A DNA stretch of 64,000 nucleotides, from positions 62,001 to 126,000 of IMG/VR virus record IMGVR_UViG_3300047557_002769; one strand, 5' to 3'. The notes under the pieces are model-generated. The model searched no databases. It had not been told where the DNA came from and was given only the letters and a program-made list of their open reading frames with translations. The stretch is from a virus. The position numbers and the translations under genes are program-made. Of this stretch, positions 16,003 through 25,556 are shown piece by piece (position 1 is the stretch's first letter; each line of letters starts with the position of its first letter).

Positions 16003-17395
16003 TTACGATACCGCTAAAGTCCTTTTTACCTTTAAATTTACGATTAAAGCTGAAAGAATCCATTTCATCTTCATCTAAGTCAATACCAGAGTCAATAACA
16101 TCTTTCTGCGCAGATGGTTCTAGATCATAGAGCTTCATTTTAGCCCTATCGATACCAATCATGAAACGCTTATGCAACGTTGGATCATTATATCGATTCT
16201 TCAGCTGCTTTACCATAATCTGATTAAGCTGCTCGAGCTCCTCAGTGCTAATTAGCGCGAACATAAAGTCAGCAGTAGCAGGTAGACCAAAAGATTCAGA
16301 AGTATCGGTAAGCTCAACATCGGTATTCGAATAACCGGAACGAGTAGTCTGCGTAGCAGATACGACCGGTAGATTGAATTCAACCGCTAATCCTCTAAGC
16401 TCTTCAGCAATAGCTTTTACATACGTATAGGAGTTTACATTACCACCAGGTTTAAATCTTGACGATGCACAGATATTAAGATAATCAACAAAGATGATAT
16501 CCGGTTTAAACGTGCGTTTCAGCGAGAGTTCACTCAATAGTGCTTTAAAGTGACCTACATGAGCAGATGCGGTAGGGTATTCTTTAATAATAAGCTTACC
16601 GTGAGAACGCTTAGAAATTTTACGAACTCTACTTTCAAACGTTTCTTTAGGAATATCTTTCAGTTGATCAATCTCAATATTCAATAAGTTAGAATCAATA
16701 CGCTCAGCAATACGTTCCTCTGCCATTTCCATAGTAATATACAGAACGTTTTTACCTTGAGCGAGAGCACCTGCTGCTACATGACACATAAACAAAGATT
16801 TACCAACACCAGTACCAGCAAGTGCAATATTGAGAGTCTTATTAGGCAACCCCCCGTTAGTAATCTTATTAAAGAGATCTAGATCAAAAGGAATACGAGA
16901 CTCAACCCGATGATAGAAATCATAACGAGAACTAGAATCCTCAAAGTAATCATGGCCAACAGATGCATCAAAACATACACCCAGGGCTTCTTGAAGAAGC
17001 GAAGGAATCCCGTCTTTAGAAAATTGCTTATCATTTCCGTCTAGAATACTAATTGACTTAAGAATGGCGTTATATACAGCTTTATCTTTACAGAACTTTT
17101 CCGTCTCTTCAATAAGCCATTCATTATTAGGTGCTTCGCTATTAACTAAGGTTTTAATAAGAGCACTCGTCTCCTTATACTGAGCTTCTAGTAGATTAGA
17201 ATTTTGAAGCGAAATTTCAATCGCTTCAACAGTAGGAGTCCTATTATATTTTTCAATAAATCGGCTGATCTGCTCATACACTAAGCGATCAGCCGAATCA
17301 ACAAAGTACTCGCTCTTCAAGAAAGGGAGTACCTTTCGCATGTACTCCTCATTATGGACTAGGTTGCGTAGAATTGTCTCTTCAAGCCTGATCAT
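15998..17395 (-). CDS. 41: Replicative DNA helicase, T4 gp41/DnaB family
   Basis: 465 aa. Unwinds DNA at the fork as a hexamer with gp61 primase. N-terminal helical domain, then a RecA-like core: Walker A LAGTGVGKSLFMCH (~residue 190), VLYITMEMAEERIAERIDSN, Walker B IIFVDYLNI (~299), VVSATQTTRSGY (~343) and the arginine-finger region LKNRYNDPTLHKRF (~395). Overlaps the preceding small gene by 14 bp. Confidence 0.92.
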   Translation of the reverse strand: MIRLEETILRNLVHNEEYMRKVLPFLKSEYFVDSADRLVYEQISRFIEKYNRTPTVEAIEISLQNSNLLEAQYKETSALIKTLVNSEAPNNEWLIEETEKFCKDKAVYNAILKSISILDGNDKQFSKDGIPSLLQEALGVCFDASVGHDYFEDSSSRYDFYHRVESRIPFDLDLFNKITNGGLPNKTLNIALAGTGVGKSLFMCHVAAGALAQGKNVLYITMEMAEERIAERIDSNLLNIEIDQLKDIPKETFESRVRKISKRSHGKLIIKEYPTASAHVGHFKALLSELSLKRTFKPDIIFVDYLNICASSRFKPGGNVNSYTYVKAIAEELRGLAVEFNLPVVSATQTTRSGYSNTDVELTDTSESFGLPATADFMFALISTEELEQLNQIMVKQLKNRYNDPTLHKRFMIGIDRAKMKLYDLEPSAQKDVIDSGIDLDEDEMDSFSFNRKFKGKKDFSGIVI

Positions 17396-17666
17396 TCTTT
17401 ACCTCGTTCAATGCTTCTCTTAGGATATCGTTAACAATTAGCTCAAGCGTCTGAGCAAATACTTCACTCTTTTCTGGATCGCCCATATCTTCAGGTTTAT
17501 TGATTATATGATAATCTAGATCAACGCTGCTATCGTCTTTTTCCGAGAATGTAAATTTCTCAAATTGAATAGTAACACCGGAAAATTCTCCATCGATAAT
17601 TTCTACACCCCACTGGTCGCTACCTACAAACCAGGGTCTGAATAATTCATTCCGTAGCACTTGCAT
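17382..17666 (-). CDS. Small protein between uvsX and gp41
   Basis: 94 aa from the ATG at 17664-17666, inside the uvsX 3' end (20-bp overlap). Acidic alpha/beta protein (VTIQFEKFTFSEKDDSSVDL), C-terminal helix VFAQTLELIVNDILREALNE. T4-like phages often carry a small gene here; function unknown. Confidence 0.75.
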   Translation of the reverse strand: MQVLRNELFRPWFVGSDQWGVEIIDGEFSGVTIQFEKFTFSEKDDSSVDLDYHIINKPEDMGDPEKSEVFAQTLELIVNDILREALNEVKNDQA

Positions 17667-18705
17667 ATTCACTCTCCAGATCATCTTCTGTTAATTCTTT
17701 GCTAAGCATATCTGCACCAGAGATTTGATATGTCTTAGTAATATATTCCTGGAATTCTTTCGATGCTAGAATAGGCATCCAGAAGTCTTTTGTATACGTA
17801 TCTTTAGCTCGATACTTCGTTTCTTCACCCTTACGACTATACCAGCCATTAGACGGCTTAACAACAAACCCACCGTTCATAGCTACATCAAGAAGACCAG
17901 ACCATTTACTGATACCACCTTCGAAAGAAACCTCGATCGGAATCTTAGATTTTTCTCTAACATGACGTGACTTTTCAACGTTAATAATAAAGTTATAACC
18001 CGTTAATTCCGTACCATCTTTTTCTTGCTGACGACCAATAATATAGATGTTATCAGCAGAGTAATAAACACCAGTACCACCAGAAACGATATCTTTCGGA
18101 AACATACCGATTTCTTTATACGTATGATTAACAACAATCATCGGAATATCTTTTAGAGTCAGATGAGGTGTAACCATACGGAATAGAGACTTAAGCTGCT
18201 TAGCGCGAGACATATCAGCGACCGATTTTCCATCAATCGCATCTTCTACTTCTTTACGCGAAGCTAGGTTACCAACCGAATCAACAATGACAATAAGATG
18301 GTCGCCCCGTTCGATATTGTTTAGCTGACCCATAGAGTCATGCTTTAGCTGCTCGATATCGGTAATAGGAGTATGAACTACACGATTAGGGTCAATACCG
18401 AATGATTCAAAGTATGATTGAGGAGAACCGAATTCCGAATCATAAAACAGAACGACCGCATCGTCGTACTTATCAAGATACGACTTAGCCAATAGAAGAG
18501 CAAATGCAGTTTTAAAATGCTTAGACGGTCCAGCAAAGACCGTAAGACCGGGCGTTAAACCGCCGTTCAGTTTACCCGAAAGCGCAACGTTCACCATTGG
18601 CACCGGGGTCTGAATCATATCCTTAGCATTGAAGAATTTCGATTTAGCGAGTACTTCAGTATCTTTAATCGTAGTATTTTTCTTAAGTTTTTCTAGTAGC
18701 GACAT
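17647..18705 (-). CDS. uvsX: UvsX RecA-like recombinase
   Basis: 352 aa. Forms filaments on ssDNA for strand exchange and recombination-dependent replication. Phage-type Walker A VFAGPSKHFKTAFALL (~residue 55), DDAVVLFYDSEFGSPQSYFE, Walker B HLIVIVDSVGNLAS (~136), and IPMIVVNHTYKE (~188). Own early-type promoter and AGGAG site; ends overlapping the next gene. Confidence 0.95.
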   Translation of the reverse strand: MSLLEKLKKNTTIKDTEVLAKSKFFNAKDMIQTPVPMVNVALSGKLNGGLTPGLTVFAGPSKHFKTAFALLLAKSYLDKYDDAVVLFYDSEFGSPQSYFESFGIDPNRVVHTPITDIEQLKHDSMGQLNNIERGDHLIVIVDSVGNLASRKEVEDAIDGKSVADMSRAKQLKSLFRMVTPHLTLKDIPMIVVNHTYKEIGMFPKDIVSGGTGVYYSADNIYIIGRQQEKDGTELTGYNFIINVEKSRHVREKSKIPIEVSFEGGISKWSGLLDVAMNGGFVVKPSNGWYSRKGEETKYRAKDTYTKDFWMPILASKEFQEYITKTYQISGADMLSKELTEDDLESEYASATE

Positions 18706-18728
18706 ATTTTTCTCCTTGTAGTGTATCC

Positions 18729-18757
18729 ATTATATACTCAACCAAACAAACCTTCAA
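18729..18757 (-). promoter_or_regulatory. Sigma70-type promoter for uvsX
   Basis: Minus strand TTGAAG (18752-18757), 17-nt spacer, TATAAT (18729-18734); overlaps the 3' end of the polymerase gene and precedes the uvsX AAGGAG site. Confidence 0.8.
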
Positions 18758-21254
18758 GTGATGCTTGCTCTTTTATTTCCCAACCAATACAGCTTAGTAA
18801 CGACATCAGCGGATCCAGAAAAGATTTTTCAAACATCTTATCATAATCAACATACTCATGAGCACGAAACTCAGTAGGTAAATCACCGTTAAATGCAATA
18901 ACGTGAGTACCTAGAATATTCGGTTCCCGTAAGTAGAGATATTTAATCTTATCACCTTCCTGAATAAACTGATATTTCTTATCAAGAGATTTCGTCTTAA
19001 TCAGATGGTTATAGATCAGCGCACCCTTAACATGCATCGGTGTACCTTTTCTAGCAATGCTGTTAGGGTCACTGTAATCCTTCAAACCGTTTACACCTCG
19101 CGGGAACGCAATTTCTTCAGGCTTTAGCTTATGCCATTTCGTTTCCAGTTCGGTAACATATTCACGAATAGTTTTTTCGTCCTTTGTAAGAGCGATAGAC
19201 ACTGCTTCTTTTAGTGCTTTTCTAACCGGTGCAGGTGTAGAAGAGCGTACGATTTCCATACCTAGAACTTTAAGCTTAGGAGGATCGTACGCCACACCTT
19301 CCGCGTTATGTACGTTTAACGCATACCTTTTCTTCGCAATCCAGATACCGCGATCAGCGATGACTTCTCTTTTGAACTTAATTTTCGGGACGTAGACGTT
19401 GAGGTACTTGCTGAAGTCTTCGCAGGCTTGGTTGATGGTGGGCTCGATGTCCTTGGCACAAAGATCGTCAAGGAATCCCACAATTTCGGATTTCGATTTA
19501 TTCTTTGACTCATTGTTAACAAGCCGGCCAAGAGTAATATAGGTACTATCAGTATCAGAGTAAAAACTATAATCGGTTCCATTTGTCTTACACCTTTCGT
19601 TAAGGTAAGTGTTTAGTTTCTTAGCAACCGATCGAATAATGAACTGACCGGTCATAGTAATGCCTTCAGCAATACGGATATCGTAGTATCTAAAGTAGAC
19701 GTTACCCATTGCACCGTAAAGTGAGTTCATCAAAATCTTAGCAGCCATCTGCTTTGAATTAAGACTTGAAATTTCATTTAGATACTTCGGATCTTTTGTC
19801 TCTTCGTATTTTGTCTGAGCGGCAAGCATCGCCTTCTTCGCTGTCTGACGAGACGCAAAGTAAAACTCAATCAGCTGCGGGAAGATGCCTTTTACTTCTC
19901 TACCAAAGCACTGACCGTTAGCAGTCATAGTATAGTTCTTTGCTACAATAGGCGTAGTATCAAATTCCCTATCTAAGAGCTTTTGAATAGACCGTTCTTC
20001 ATCTGTAAGATACTTCTGTCCATCTACTAGCGTCTCCGGAGACATATTCCAGGTCATAATAATAGAAGGATACAGAGAGGTAGCGTCAAAAGAAACAACC
20101 CAGTCATACTGACCTGGTGTAGGTTCTTTTACGAAAGCACCCATAATCTGCCTATCAGCAGACTCGTCAATGGGTGGTGGATTATGTACAATAATATCCT
20201 CCTTTAGAAGCTTATTGTACAGAATACAATCCCAGGTTCTAACCGAAGAGTAAATATCGGTATAGTTACACTTGGCATCATAAGCCATGGTTAAGATAAG
20301 CGTAATCAAACGCATCTTATCTTCTAACTTATCGACCAGAACAACGTCGTGAATATTATAGTCTACGAATAGTTCCCAGTCTTTAGTATAGAATTCTTTG
20401 AAAGAGCTAAATTCGTGTTTAATTTTTTCATCGTCTAGCTCTTCCTTAGCAATATGGTCCAGACGATACGATTCTTGAACCTTAAAAGAAAACTTCTTAT
20501 AAAGATCCATGTAGTCGAGAATAGAAATACCAGTCCAGTCAAAAGCCAGCTGCGTTCTACCTCTCGCAAACGGAACTTCTCGATTAGTAACTGTTCCATG
20601 CGGAGAGCATTCCTCAAGAGCCTTATCGCCAAGCACACGTTGAATACGAGAAGACAAATACGCAATATCGAACAACTGAACGTTCCATCCAGTAATAACG
20701 TCAGGGTAATCTTTCTTTAGCGCATTAATGAATTTGCGCAAGAGATCCATTTCATCTTGACACTGCACGTAAGTAACATTGTCCTTCTTAGCAAGATACG
20801 GCTTACAGCCAAACGAAGTAATTTCTTTAGTATTAAAATCCTGCATTGTAATAAGCAATACTTCTTCTTGAGCTTGCCTTGGATCAGGGAAACCATATTC
20901 CGTAGACGTCTCAATATCGATAGTTACGATCTTCATAATCGTAGTATCAAATTGAATATCGTCAGGAAAAATCTTGCTAATGAACTGATAAGTAAAGTTA
21001 TAGTTACCGTAGATAGGGAAGTTACTTACTTCCTGATAGCGCTTAATAAACTCACGAGCTTCGTGAATAGTTGGAAACTTAATCTTCTCTAGATTATCGC
21101 CCCAGAGCGACTTATACTTAGATTCCTTGCCTGCTCGAACATAGAGAGTAGGCTGAAAGGGAATCTTTTGGTTGACCCTCTTACCGTCTTTGTATCCCCG
21201 AAAATAGACGTTGTTACCTCTAATAAAAATATTAGTATAAAAAAGTTCACTCAT
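18738..21254 (-). CDS. 43: DNA polymerase, family B (T4 gp43)
   Basis: 838 aa from the ATG at 21252-21254; an upstream GTG in frame (21272) lies within the previous gene. Replicative polymerase with 3'-5' exonuclease. ExoI VTIDIETSTEYG; polymerase motif A DATSLYPSIIMTW; motif B KILMNSLYGAMGN; motif C SFYSDTDSTYI. C-terminal clamp-binding tail SLEGLFG resembles gp45-interacting tails. Coupled to the cupin gene by an 8-bp overlap. Confidence 0.96.
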   Translation of the reverse strand: MSELFYTNIFIRGNNVYFRGYKDGKRVNQKIPFQPTLYVRAGKESKYKSLWGDNLEKIKFPTIHEAREFIKRYQEVSNFPIYGNYNFTYQFISKIFPDDIQFDTTIMKIVTIDIETSTEYGFPDPRQAQEEVLLITMQDFNTKEITSFGCKPYLAKKDNVTYVQCQDEMDLLRKFINALKKDYPDVITGWNVQLFDIAYLSSRIQRVLGDKALEECSPHGTVTNREVPFARGRTQLAFDWTGISILDYMDLYKKFSFKVQESYRLDHIAKEELDDEKIKHEFSSFKEFYTKDWELFVDYNIHDVVLVDKLEDKMRLITLILTMAYDAKCNYTDIYSSVRTWDCILYNKLLKEDIIVHNPPPIDESADRQIMGAFVKEPTPGQYDWVVSFDATSLYPSIIMTWNMSPETLVDGQKYLTDEERSIQKLLDREFDTTPIVAKNYTMTANGQCFGREVKGIFPQLIEFYFASRQTAKKAMLAAQTKYEETKDPKYLNEISSLNSKQMAAKILMNSLYGAMGNVYFRYYDIRIAEGITMTGQFIIRSVAKKLNTYLNERCKTNGTDYSFYSDTDSTYITLGRLVNNESKNKSKSEIVGFLDDLCAKDIEPTINQACEDFSKYLNVYVPKIKFKREVIADRGIWIAKKRYALNVHNAEGVAYDPPKLKVLGMEIVRSSTPAPVRKALKEAVSIALTKDEKTIREYVTELETKWHKLKPEEIAFPRGVNGLKDYSDPNSIARKGTPMHVKGALIYNHLIKTKSLDKKYQFIQEGDKIKYLYLREPNILGTHVIAFNGDLPTEFRAHEYVDYDKMFEKSFLDPLMSLLSCIGWEIKEQASLEGLFG

Positions 21255-21612
21255 AGTTTGTTTGACTATCACCAGGTTCTACTCTGTAATTATCCTCAAC
21301 AGAGTCGGGAGTTGAAACTTCAATTATAGTACCTGACTCAATACAAATCAACTGATGAGGTAGAAGAGGTGGATTATGCCAAACATGGCCTTCGGTCAAA
21401 GTCTTTTCGTTTCGTTCTGCGGTTTTGGTATCAATCCATCGCACTATGAACTTACCCGATTTTACATACCAGGTCTCGTCCTTCTCGCTATGAAAGTGCA
21501 TTGAAAATTTAGCACCATCATGAAAGTTTAAAAACTTACCACAGTACTTGTCATTGGTAGCAAAGATGTATTCTGAACCCCAACCTTTCACAACTAGACC
21601 TTTATGTCTCAT
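21247..21612 (-). CDS. Cupin-fold sugar-phosphate isomerase-like protein
   Basis: 121 aa single cupin. FSMHFHSEKDETWYVKSGKF carries the HxH...E metal ligands of cupin motif 1, and HNPPLLPHQLICIESGTIIE is motif 2 with its His. Resembles the C-terminal cupin of mannose-6-phosphate isomerase/mannose-1-phosphate guanylyltransferase. First gene of a sugar cluster with the heptose kinase and transferases, so probably acts on an activated sugar. Confidence 0.82.
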   Translation of the reverse strand: MRHKGLVVKGWGSEYIFATNDKYCGKFLNFHDGAKFSMHFHSEKDETWYVKSGKFIVRWIDTKTAERNEKTLTEGHVWHNPPLLPHQLICIESGTIIEVSTPDSVEDNYRVEPGDSQTNYE

Positions 21613-21613
21613 T

Positions 21614-22372
21614 TTATTCTCCTATGATCTCAACCAAAGTCGGTGCGTAAGTACCTAGATGCTGAACAGTAATGCTAGATGCTTTATTGGCTAATTTAAT
21701 ACTTAACCCTATGCTATCTGTTACAAGATAGAAATAAACTAACGAGGCTAAGAACGTATCACCCGCCCCGCACACATCAACGACCTCTACTTTTACACCA
21801 TCATAAAGATGCACATAATCGTGTATAGCACCGTGAGCACCTAAGGTAACAATTAGACCAGTATCAGGGTATGTTATAGCACTTCTATATTCTTGCTCAT
21901 TAACCTTAATGATACAACCTGAAAACTTATTTAATTCAGGGTTCTTAGTATCAACAAATACAGGTACTTTATACTTAGCACGAAGCTCCTGAGCAAATTC
22001 TGGTGTGATAGTCCCCTTACCATAATCAGAAACAACAACACAGTCAAAAGATTCGTCAGGCATTCCATTCATTAACAACGGAGGGCTAATCTTATCGTCA
22101 TCGATTCTTAAAATGTGTTGTTTTGTCTTTTCATCAATAAGGCGAGTCTTTGTAGAATTGTAGCCTGTGCGAAGCACAACCACAGCGCCAAGCCGCTCAA
22201 AATTATTCTTAACGTTTAAGACCATCCCGTCTCTGGTTTCAACTCTTGTTTCTTTAAAAATAGGGACAGGGGCTTCCGGGCTAAGTCTATTTACTTCCCC
22301 GTACTTATAAACATCAATACAGCTATCACCTACCAGCAATACTTTGAATTTTTTTGGTGGTTGAATAATCAT
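21614..22372 (-). CDS. hldE1: Heptose-7-phosphate kinase-like (HldE domain I), PfkB family
   Basis: 252 aa. N-terminus VLLVGDSCIDVYKYGEVNRL then SPEAPVPIFKE is the substrate-binding signature of HldE/RfaE kinases (which phosphorylate D-glycero-D-manno-heptose-7-phosphate). VVVSDYGKGTI and the PfkB catalytic loop VDVCGAGDTFLASLVYF with the DTF base complete the fold. Shorter than bacterial domain I (~310 aa). Together with the adjacent adenylyltransferase it reconstitutes HldE from two genes. Confidence 0.85.
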   Translation of the reverse strand: MIIQPPKKFKVLLVGDSCIDVYKYGEVNRLSPEAPVPIFKETRVETRDGMVLNVKNNFERLGAVVVLRTGYNSTKTRLIDEKTKQHILRIDDDKISPPLLMNGMPDESFDCVVVSDYGKGTITPEFAQELRAKYKVPVFVDTKNPELNKFSGCIIKVNEQEYRSAITYPDTGLIVTLGAHGAIHDYVHLYDGVKVEVVDVCGAGDTFLASLVYFYLVTDSIGLSIKLANKASSITVQHLGTYAPTLVEIIGE

Positions 22373-22727
22373 CTAACTTCCTAAAAAATAATAAACTGTT
22401 AGCAAACTCCGAGCCAATAACAGGTTTATCTCTATAGTCATCACCTACAACCATAACCCAGGGGTTGTAGAATCTTACCAATTCACGTAACTCATCATCG
22501 CTGTCAAAAATGGCAACTTTACTAACAGCCTTTATATTTTCAAGCATGAACTTACGTTCATGCTGGTTATTAACAGGTCTACTTGAGCCCTTTTTTTCTT
22601 TTACTCTACGATCGCTGTCGATAGCTACTATTAGTTGATCACCCAGGCTGCTAGCAAAATTAAGTAACTTAAGATGACCAGTATGCAGAATATCAAACGT
22701 TCCATTTACAAAGATTGTTTTCTCCAC
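22326..22727 (-). CDS. hldE2: Heptose-1-phosphate adenylyltransferase-like (HldE domain II)
   Basis: 133 aa HIGH-type nucleotidyltransferase: VNGTFDILHTGHLKLLNFAS, VAIDSDRRVKEKKGSSRPVN (the RxKGxxRPV signature of RfaE domain II), WVMVVGDDYRDKPVIGSEFA, and DYSTTKKIQSI (TTxxI). Product would be ADP-heptose. Overlaps the kinase gene by 47 bp in another frame, an unusually long overlap implying coordinated translation. Confidence 0.85.
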   Translation of the reverse strand: MEKTIFVNGTFDILHTGHLKLLNFASSLGDQLIVAIDSDRRVKEKKGSSRPVNNQHERKFMLENIKAVSKVAIFDSDDELRELVRFYNPWVMVVGDDYRDKPVIGSEFANSLLFFRKLDDYSTTKKIQSIAGR

Positions 22728-23434
22728 GGGTAACCTTCTTTTGTATTATAACGCGATCTCATAACATTATTACCCTGTTCGAAAAATTCTTTCTTTACCG
22801 AGCCTTCGTTACCACCCAAGCGGTATCTAAGTGTATGCAGACCGGTACAATCAAAAGAATCAGGCCTGAAATTCTTAGCAATCATAAAGAATCTACGATC
22901 AGCACCCCAACCGTAGTCCCAGATATGACCTATTTGTCTAATAAATTCAACTTTAAAGCAATAGCAACTTGAATCTACTAAATGGACATCTTGACCGACC
23001 CAGGCAGGCCATTTACCCAGCGATTCGCAGTTATCGTTACAGATAAAAGTTCCGTTTTTATCTACAATGGATCTAAGGCTATAAGACCAGTCAAGATTTT
23101 TACTTTTAATAAGTGATACGAGACTCTCAACATGGTTATTTTCGTACATGTTGTCTTGATCAAGAAAGAGTACATACTCGTGATTAATCAAATGACTGAA
23201 GCCAGCCATAATTCGGTGTCCATAGAAGCCGTTACTCCCGGTATTAAACGGTAGGTATACGGCTCGAAGACGTTCCTGTTTGTTTAACTTTACAACGCTT
23301 TCAACCTCGCTTGTAAAGTTATCACCGTCACAGACCAGTAAGTGATCAACAGGAACGGTTTGCTCTTTTACTGATTTTATCGCGTCAGCAACTTCAGGCG
23401 CACCGGTTGTGGGTGTAATAACTAAGATACTCAT
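22706..23434 (-). CDS. Glycosyltransferase family 2-like
   Basis: 242 aa GT-A fold: ILVITPTTGAPEVADAIKSV, HLLVCDGDNF, and the metal-binding acidic triplet in YVLFLDQDNMYENNHVESLV. Transfers a sugar from a nucleotide donor. Overlaps the adenylyltransferase by 22 bp, so it may use that pathway's product. Confidence 0.82.
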   Translation of the reverse strand: MSILVITPTTGAPEVADAIKSVKEQTVPVDHLLVCDGDNFTSEVESVVKLNKQERLRAVYLPFNTGSNGFYGHRIMAGFSHLINHEYVLFLDQDNMYENNHVESLVSLIKSKNLDWSYSLRSIVDKNGTFICNDNCESLGKWPAWVGQDVHLVDSSCYCFKVEFIRQIGHIWDYGWGADRRFFMIAKNFRPDSFDCTGLHTLRYRLGGNEGSVKKEFFEQGNNVMRSRYNTKEGYPWRKQSL

Positions 23435-24048
23435 AAAAATAAAAAATCAATTTTAAATTGTTCAGTATAGCCTACTTCTCGTTTATTGGAAAAATAGTTT
23501 GTGTGAAAGCTTTCAATACAATCATCACTAAAATAGTTTCTACTTTGCTGAGTCTCAAATAATTTTAGTAGTTGTACTTTTTTTTCATAGTGTTCAGTCA
23601 CATCAACAAAAACATTAGCGGACCAAGTATGAGATGTTGATGGGGTATTATACTCTAAATGAGATATTTTCTTTTTTCTAGTCAGCGCCCTACCTACACT
23701 ACTTATTATTTTGTGTTCAAAGTGAAAGTCATCTGCAGGCGGAGTAAGTATAGAATCATAAACTAACTTATGCGTTTCAACCCAGTTTACGAGTTGATCT
23801 TCAGTTGTCGATTTTATAAAAACGTCTCTTGAATCAACAACCAAAGCGTTATTAATATCGCTCCAAAACGATTTTGTCTCTTCTATTCTCTGTAAACTTG
23901 CTTTATCAAAATCACCACCAGCTGACATATTTAAAATATAGAATGTTGTTCCGGGATATTTTAATACTGTGCCAGCAATAGAATATTCAGCATCATCTGG
24001 GTGAGGTGATAGTACTAAAGCATTACTTATTCCAAGAAACTTTATAAT
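23431..24048 (-). CDS. PIG-L/LmbE-type de-N-acetylase with non-ATG start
   Basis: The catalytic motif PHPDDAEYSI lies upstream of the first ATG (23928): the frame is open from after a TAG at 24055-24057 and encodes VLSPHPDDAEYSIAGTV then NMSAGGDFDK. No ATG/GTG/TTG occurs there; ATT (24046-24048) or ATA (24043-24045) after AGAGG are candidate starts, giving ~205 aa. The second motif, PADDFHFEHKII (equivalent of HPDH), is present. Zn-dependent deacetylation of an N-acetyl sugar is inferred. Confidence 0.75.
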   Translation of the reverse strand: MIKFLGISNALVLSPHPDDAEYSIAGTVLKYPGTTFYILNMSAGGDFDKASLQRIEETKSFWSDINNALVVDSRDVFIKSTTEDQLVNWVETHKLVYDSILTPPADDFHFEHKIISSVGRALTRKKKISHLEYNTPSTSHTWSANVFVDVTEHYEKKVQLLKLFETQQSRNYFSDDCIESFHTNYFSNKREVGYTEQFKIDFLFL

Positions 24049-24871
24049 GTGCCTCTATTGATTTAAATGGCTTACCAGTATATATCTTAATTCCATTCCT
24101 TCGAAGAAAGTCACGAAGATCTTCAACAACTTCGTTTTCGAATCCAGTGAGTCGTTTATTAAGCGGGTTGATTAAAGTTGTTCCGTCCACCTGTTGAAGC
24201 AATATACAACCATTGAACTGAACTTCAATCTTAAGTACTGAAGAGATGTTCTTGTGATTCAATTGCTTTTCCCATTCCTTAACGACCTTACTGATAATTT
24301 CTTTTTTATCTTCAAGAGAAAGTTGCTTCGGGTAGTAGTTTTCTTTTATTATCTTACACGGATTGCCTGCGGCTAGACTACCATTAGGTATACTTCGATT
24401 AATAATGGAGTTAGTCCCAATGACACAGTCACTGCCTATATCCACATTTGGTAGAACAATACTTCTTGCCGGGAGCCATACTCGATTGCCGATGCTTACT
24501 GGGCCGAAGCTAGCTGGAAACCCTGAAAGTATATCTAACCAAGCACCGTGTGTCCAGATTAAACATTCCGTACCAATACCAACATCATCCCCTATAGTAA
24601 CTTCTTCTGAAGGATTAATTACTGTGCGCTCAAACACACCAACATGATTACCGATTCTTACATTTGAGTTAGGGCCTGTGCAACCCCCTCTACCAACTTC
24701 TACCTCGCTAGAAAAATATAGATAGTCCCCGGCAATAAAGCTTTTACAGGTTATTTTCGAACCGGGTCCTATATAACAGTTTTCACCCAGAATAAATTCA
24801 TCACATTCAACGACAACGGATGGGTGAACAGTAGATGAACCGGGTACTTGTATTTTATTAGCTCTGATCAT
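24023..24871 (-). CDS. Hexapeptide-repeat acyltransferase
   Basis: 282 aa. Residues ~10-185 are left-handed beta-helix repeats (FILGENCYIGPGSKITCKSF; VTIGDDVGIGTECLIWTHGA; GSDCVIGTNSIINRSI) ending in the acetyltransferase signature SLAAGNPCKIIKEN. The C-terminal ~100 aa are an extra domain (VLKIEVQFNGCILLQQVDGT). Likely acetylates an amino or hydroxyl group of a sugar; it is paired with the deacetylase, whose open frame overlaps its end. Confidence 0.85.
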   Translation of the reverse strand: MIRANKIQVPGSSTVHPSVVVECDEFILGENCYIGPGSKITCKSFIAGDYLYFSSEVEVGRGGCTGPNSNVRIGNHVGVFERTVINPSEEVTIGDDVGIGTECLIWTHGAWLDILSGFPASFGPVSIGNRVWLPARSIVLPNVDIGSDCVIGTNSIINRSIPNGSLAAGNPCKIIKENYYPKQLSLEDKKEIISKVVKEWEKQLNHKNISSVLKIEVQFNGCILLQQVDGTTLINPLNKRLTGFENEVVEDLRDFLRRNGIKIYTGKPFKSIEAHYKVSWNK

Positions 24872-25556
24872 CACCAAAATGCACGTTAGGGTTGTTCTGC
24901 TTATTAATAGGTTTGTTGTTCCTTTGAATGGTCACACCGAGATTTAAATTAACGTATTGCGTCACTGGTGCATCATTCATTTTACCTTTACCAGCAGATG
25001 CTTTACTTACATTATCAGCAAAAACTAACTTACCGGTCTCACCATACAACGGCCAGACTACCCGTGTTTTCTCTCTTGCGCAAACATAGTTACCGGCTTG
25101 ATGTAGTAACGTCATAGGCCCGCTTAACAAATGATCAGTATCATTTTCAACTAATTCACAGTAACGTTTAGCAACTGACTGACTAACTGTATAACATTCA
25201 ACCGCAATTCCTGCCATCCATACTGCAGTAGTAGGAATTTTGCTTAGCATGATTTTAAACATATCTACCCTATTTGGCCAAAGATATGCATCATGCTCCA
25301 TGATAACGAATTTTTCACCATCGGCAAGTTTTTTCATTAAGTTATAATGACTCACCATTGCAGCAATCTGTGTTGGTGTTCTTTTTTTGTTTTTGCTTAG
25401 GTTAAGATGAGAAGGGATAGTATCAGGCACCGTGCATTGCACACGCTCGATAGTTAAAAATTCACTAACCGGTACAAAAGACTTAATACTGTAATCGCTG
25501 TACTGTACAGATACAGGATTATTTAAGTCTACGATTTGAAACGCTTTTAGTCCCAT
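24858..25556 (-). CDS. GT25-like glycosyltransferase
   Basis: 232 aa. Pattern resembles LPS glycosyltransferase family 25: TPTQIAAMVSHYNLMKKLAD then EKFVIMEHDAYLW (an EHD acidic triad where EDDA is usual), and GPMTLLHQAGNYVCARE. Such proteins occur in T4-like marine phages. Acceptor unknown. Confidence 0.7.
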   Translation of the reverse strand: MGLKAFQIVDLNNPVSVQYSDYSIKSFVPVSEFLTIERVQCTVPDTIPSHLNLSKNKKRTPTQIAAMVSHYNLMKKLADGEKFVIMEHDAYLWPNRVDMFKIMLSKIPTTAVWMAGIAVECYTVSQSVAKRYCELVENDTDHLLSGPMTLLHQAGNYVCAREKTRVVWPLYGETGKLVFADNVSKASAGKGKMNDAPVTQYVNLNLGVTIQRNNKPINKQNNPNVHFGDDQS

